Of a stretch of 64,000 nt of DNA, positions 62,401-64,000 are shown piece after piece. Both the position numbers and the translations under genes were made by a program. The stretch's first letter is position 1, and each line of letters opens with the position of its first letter. The stretch comes from Apus apus. Lineage: Eukaryota > Chordata > Aves > Apodiformes > Apodidae. The notes below the pieces were generated by a model, which saw only the letters and a program-made list of their open reading frames with translations, had not been told where the DNA came from and searched no databases. Location of the stretch: contig NC_067312.1 of NCBI RefSeq assembly GCF_020740795.1, positions 36,680,905 through 36,744,904 of the forward strand. Reading direction: 5' to 3'.

Positions 62401-64000
62401 ATATGTTCTGTCTGGGCACAGAGCTTGTGCCAGAAACCATTGCAAGGGAGTGCTTTAAGAAAGAAGCTAACAGCAGCACCGGAATGTTCCATGTGATAAG
62501 GAAAGAATCTCATTCTCTTCAAATAGGAAACATCACCAGGATAAAACATCTGCTTCTTTTATGCATAGCTTTTGTTTCCAAATATTTGGTATAAAACCAA
62601 TATGCAGATGTGTTTTAAGAAAACAAACCTCGCATCTTCACATTAATTTTCAATGTTCCTGTTAACTTTATGTCTCCTTTCATCCATAAGATTTTTTTGG
62701 CTACCTGAATTCAAGCCTGTGTTTTGTACAGTGGATTAACACTACTCTAAGCATTGGTAAATCACAGCACTTAAACACTAAACAGTTGCTTAATTGGAAG
62801 CACACGCTCCAGTATTACTAAGTTCAGTTAAAGCAGAAGAGTAAATCATGGGCTGCCTGGGGACCGTGGGGCTGATGTGCTGCAGTGCTGGACACTTATG
62901 TCTCACTAACAGGCAAAGTATTTATTTGTACAGTGCAGGCTGGTGTTTACATCCTGTGACTACCACTGTCCGTGAGAAAAGAAAGGCTGTGCAGAGGCAG
63001 ACAAGGAAGCAAAGTCATCTCTACACTGCAAGCAAGTTAATAGGGAAAAGTGTCAGGGCTTTTGTCTGTACACTCCAACTGGGCAAAAGAGGAAGCAGCA
63101 ACTGTGCCAGCTGCCTGCCCCTCACACCCTGACAGTTTTGTAAATTCAGCAGAGACCTGCCTTACCAGAGCTGACTTGGCATCAGCTGACTGAGTAAAGT
63201 CACACCAGATGAAGTTCCTGGCTGCTTTAGGATGAGGAAAGGCATACTGGGTGAGCAAGCATTGTGCCACAGGAGTCCACCAAACAGACACAGAGCTGGC
63301 AGAATTTTTAGCTTTACAATTTCATCAGGTGAAAGTGGGTGGAGTTCAGAAATTCTTTTGGAGGAAAAAAAATATCCCAGCCCATCTGGTTGGCTTTGGC
63401 CATAGTGACCTTTTGGATTTAGCATCTTTCAGAACAGCTGAGCTGTCACGCAGGCAGGGGTATTTCAGAAAAAGCAGACTGGTGGCATTTCCTTGCCACT
63501 GCCCCGCAGCTGGAGCAGAACAAAAGGAAGGGTAAGGGAAGACAGACAAGAGCATTCCAGCAGCTCCTGTCCAGACCTTCGAAAAATGTAACTTGGAGGA
63601 GATGTGACAGTCTCCTTACTTGTTCTTCCTGGGAGTCTTTGAGGGAGCAGGTCCTCAGGCCTCTAGTTTGATTTTTGTACTCATAAGCAGCTCTACAACT
63701 CTGTAGGAATAAATTGATTTGGGGGATTAATTTTTTTCAAGCATTGATCTCCCAGACCACAAGATATTGCCCCAATTGCCAGGCAGAGGTCTCATCAGTA
63801 GGAAACTACTGACTATGCTCTCAGTACAGAAAAAAAAATGCAAACCTTTGTGTTTCTGTAATACACTTTAATTATGATTTTCATAAAACTATTTCAACTT
63901 GAAAGCAACTTGATTTTATGATGCAAAGAGTGACTTCTTTTTAGGATGTTTGTTATAACCTGGTTCTACTGTTCTTAAAGAATCTGAGTTACATATTCAA
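59499..64000. other. Far upstream region, no gene recognised
   Basis: Apart from the candidate promoter I see no exon, interferon-like reading frame or repeat family. Open frames are short and overlapping. Confidence 0.55.
60190..60430 (-). promoter_or_regulatory. Candidate HACD4 promoter / first-exon region
   Basis: The most CpG-containing stretch upstream of HACD4, with a CRE-like GACGTCA at 60322-60328. On the minus strand a possible donor CAACAG|GTAATA lies at 60211/60210, and GCTGG|GTAAGA near 60,422. Neither gives a coding exon in phase with the exon at 54641, so a non-coding first exon is one possibility. Position and direction are inferred. Confidence 0.25.

Overview
This is a vertebrate, and by its repeats avian, genomic window. 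It carries CR1 LINE copies with the typical terminal motif (ATTCTATGAT family) and LTR elements of types I recognise from bird genomes. Two multi-exon genes face each other tail to tail: the C-terminal half of FOCAD (focadhesin) on the plus strand, and almost all of HACD4 (3-hydroxyacyl-CoA dehydratase 4, PTPLAD2) on the minus strand. The same convergent FOCAD-HACD4 pair lies beside the type I interferon cluster in mammals. No interferon gene is visible here.

1-36,579: FOCAD. I resolved 22 coding exons by hand from GT/AG sites and frame. Together they give 2,817 nt, one unbroken frame of 938 codons plus stop. The 5' half of the gene lies left of the window. The introns hold two long, dead CR1 copies antisense to the gene (5.4-7.9 kb and 14.6-17.5 kb), a sense-strand CR1 tail (10.2-10.6 kb), smaller CR1 scraps and a perfect 28-bp palindrome.

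36,580-42,988: intergenic. This holds the FOCAD 3' UTR, a plus-strand CR1 fragment split by a 770-bp minus-strand LTR with an exact 5-bp target duplication, and a second, older minus-strand LTR of about 1 kb.

42,989-54,641: HACD4 on the minus strand. Six coding exons give 219 codons from an in-frame ATG in the first of them. The membrane protein is intact and ends in a KKxx ER-retrieval signal. However, the residue seven places after the catalytic-type tyrosine, normally Glu in this family, reads as Lys. The large central intron contains a 324-nt uninterrupted purine run.

54,642-64,000: upstream of HACD4. It holds a small perfect hairpin, a candidate plus-strand LTR (about 57.7-58.2 kb), a CR1 tail (58.9-59.5 kb) and a CpG-richer stretch with a CRE-like site near 60.3 kb that may be the HACD4 promoter. 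I recognise no other gene. I found no bacterial-type system, CRISPR array, tRNA or rRNA. The most testable points are the HACD4 Glu-to-Lys change, the nested LTR-in-CR1 insertion and the unusual DNA structures.
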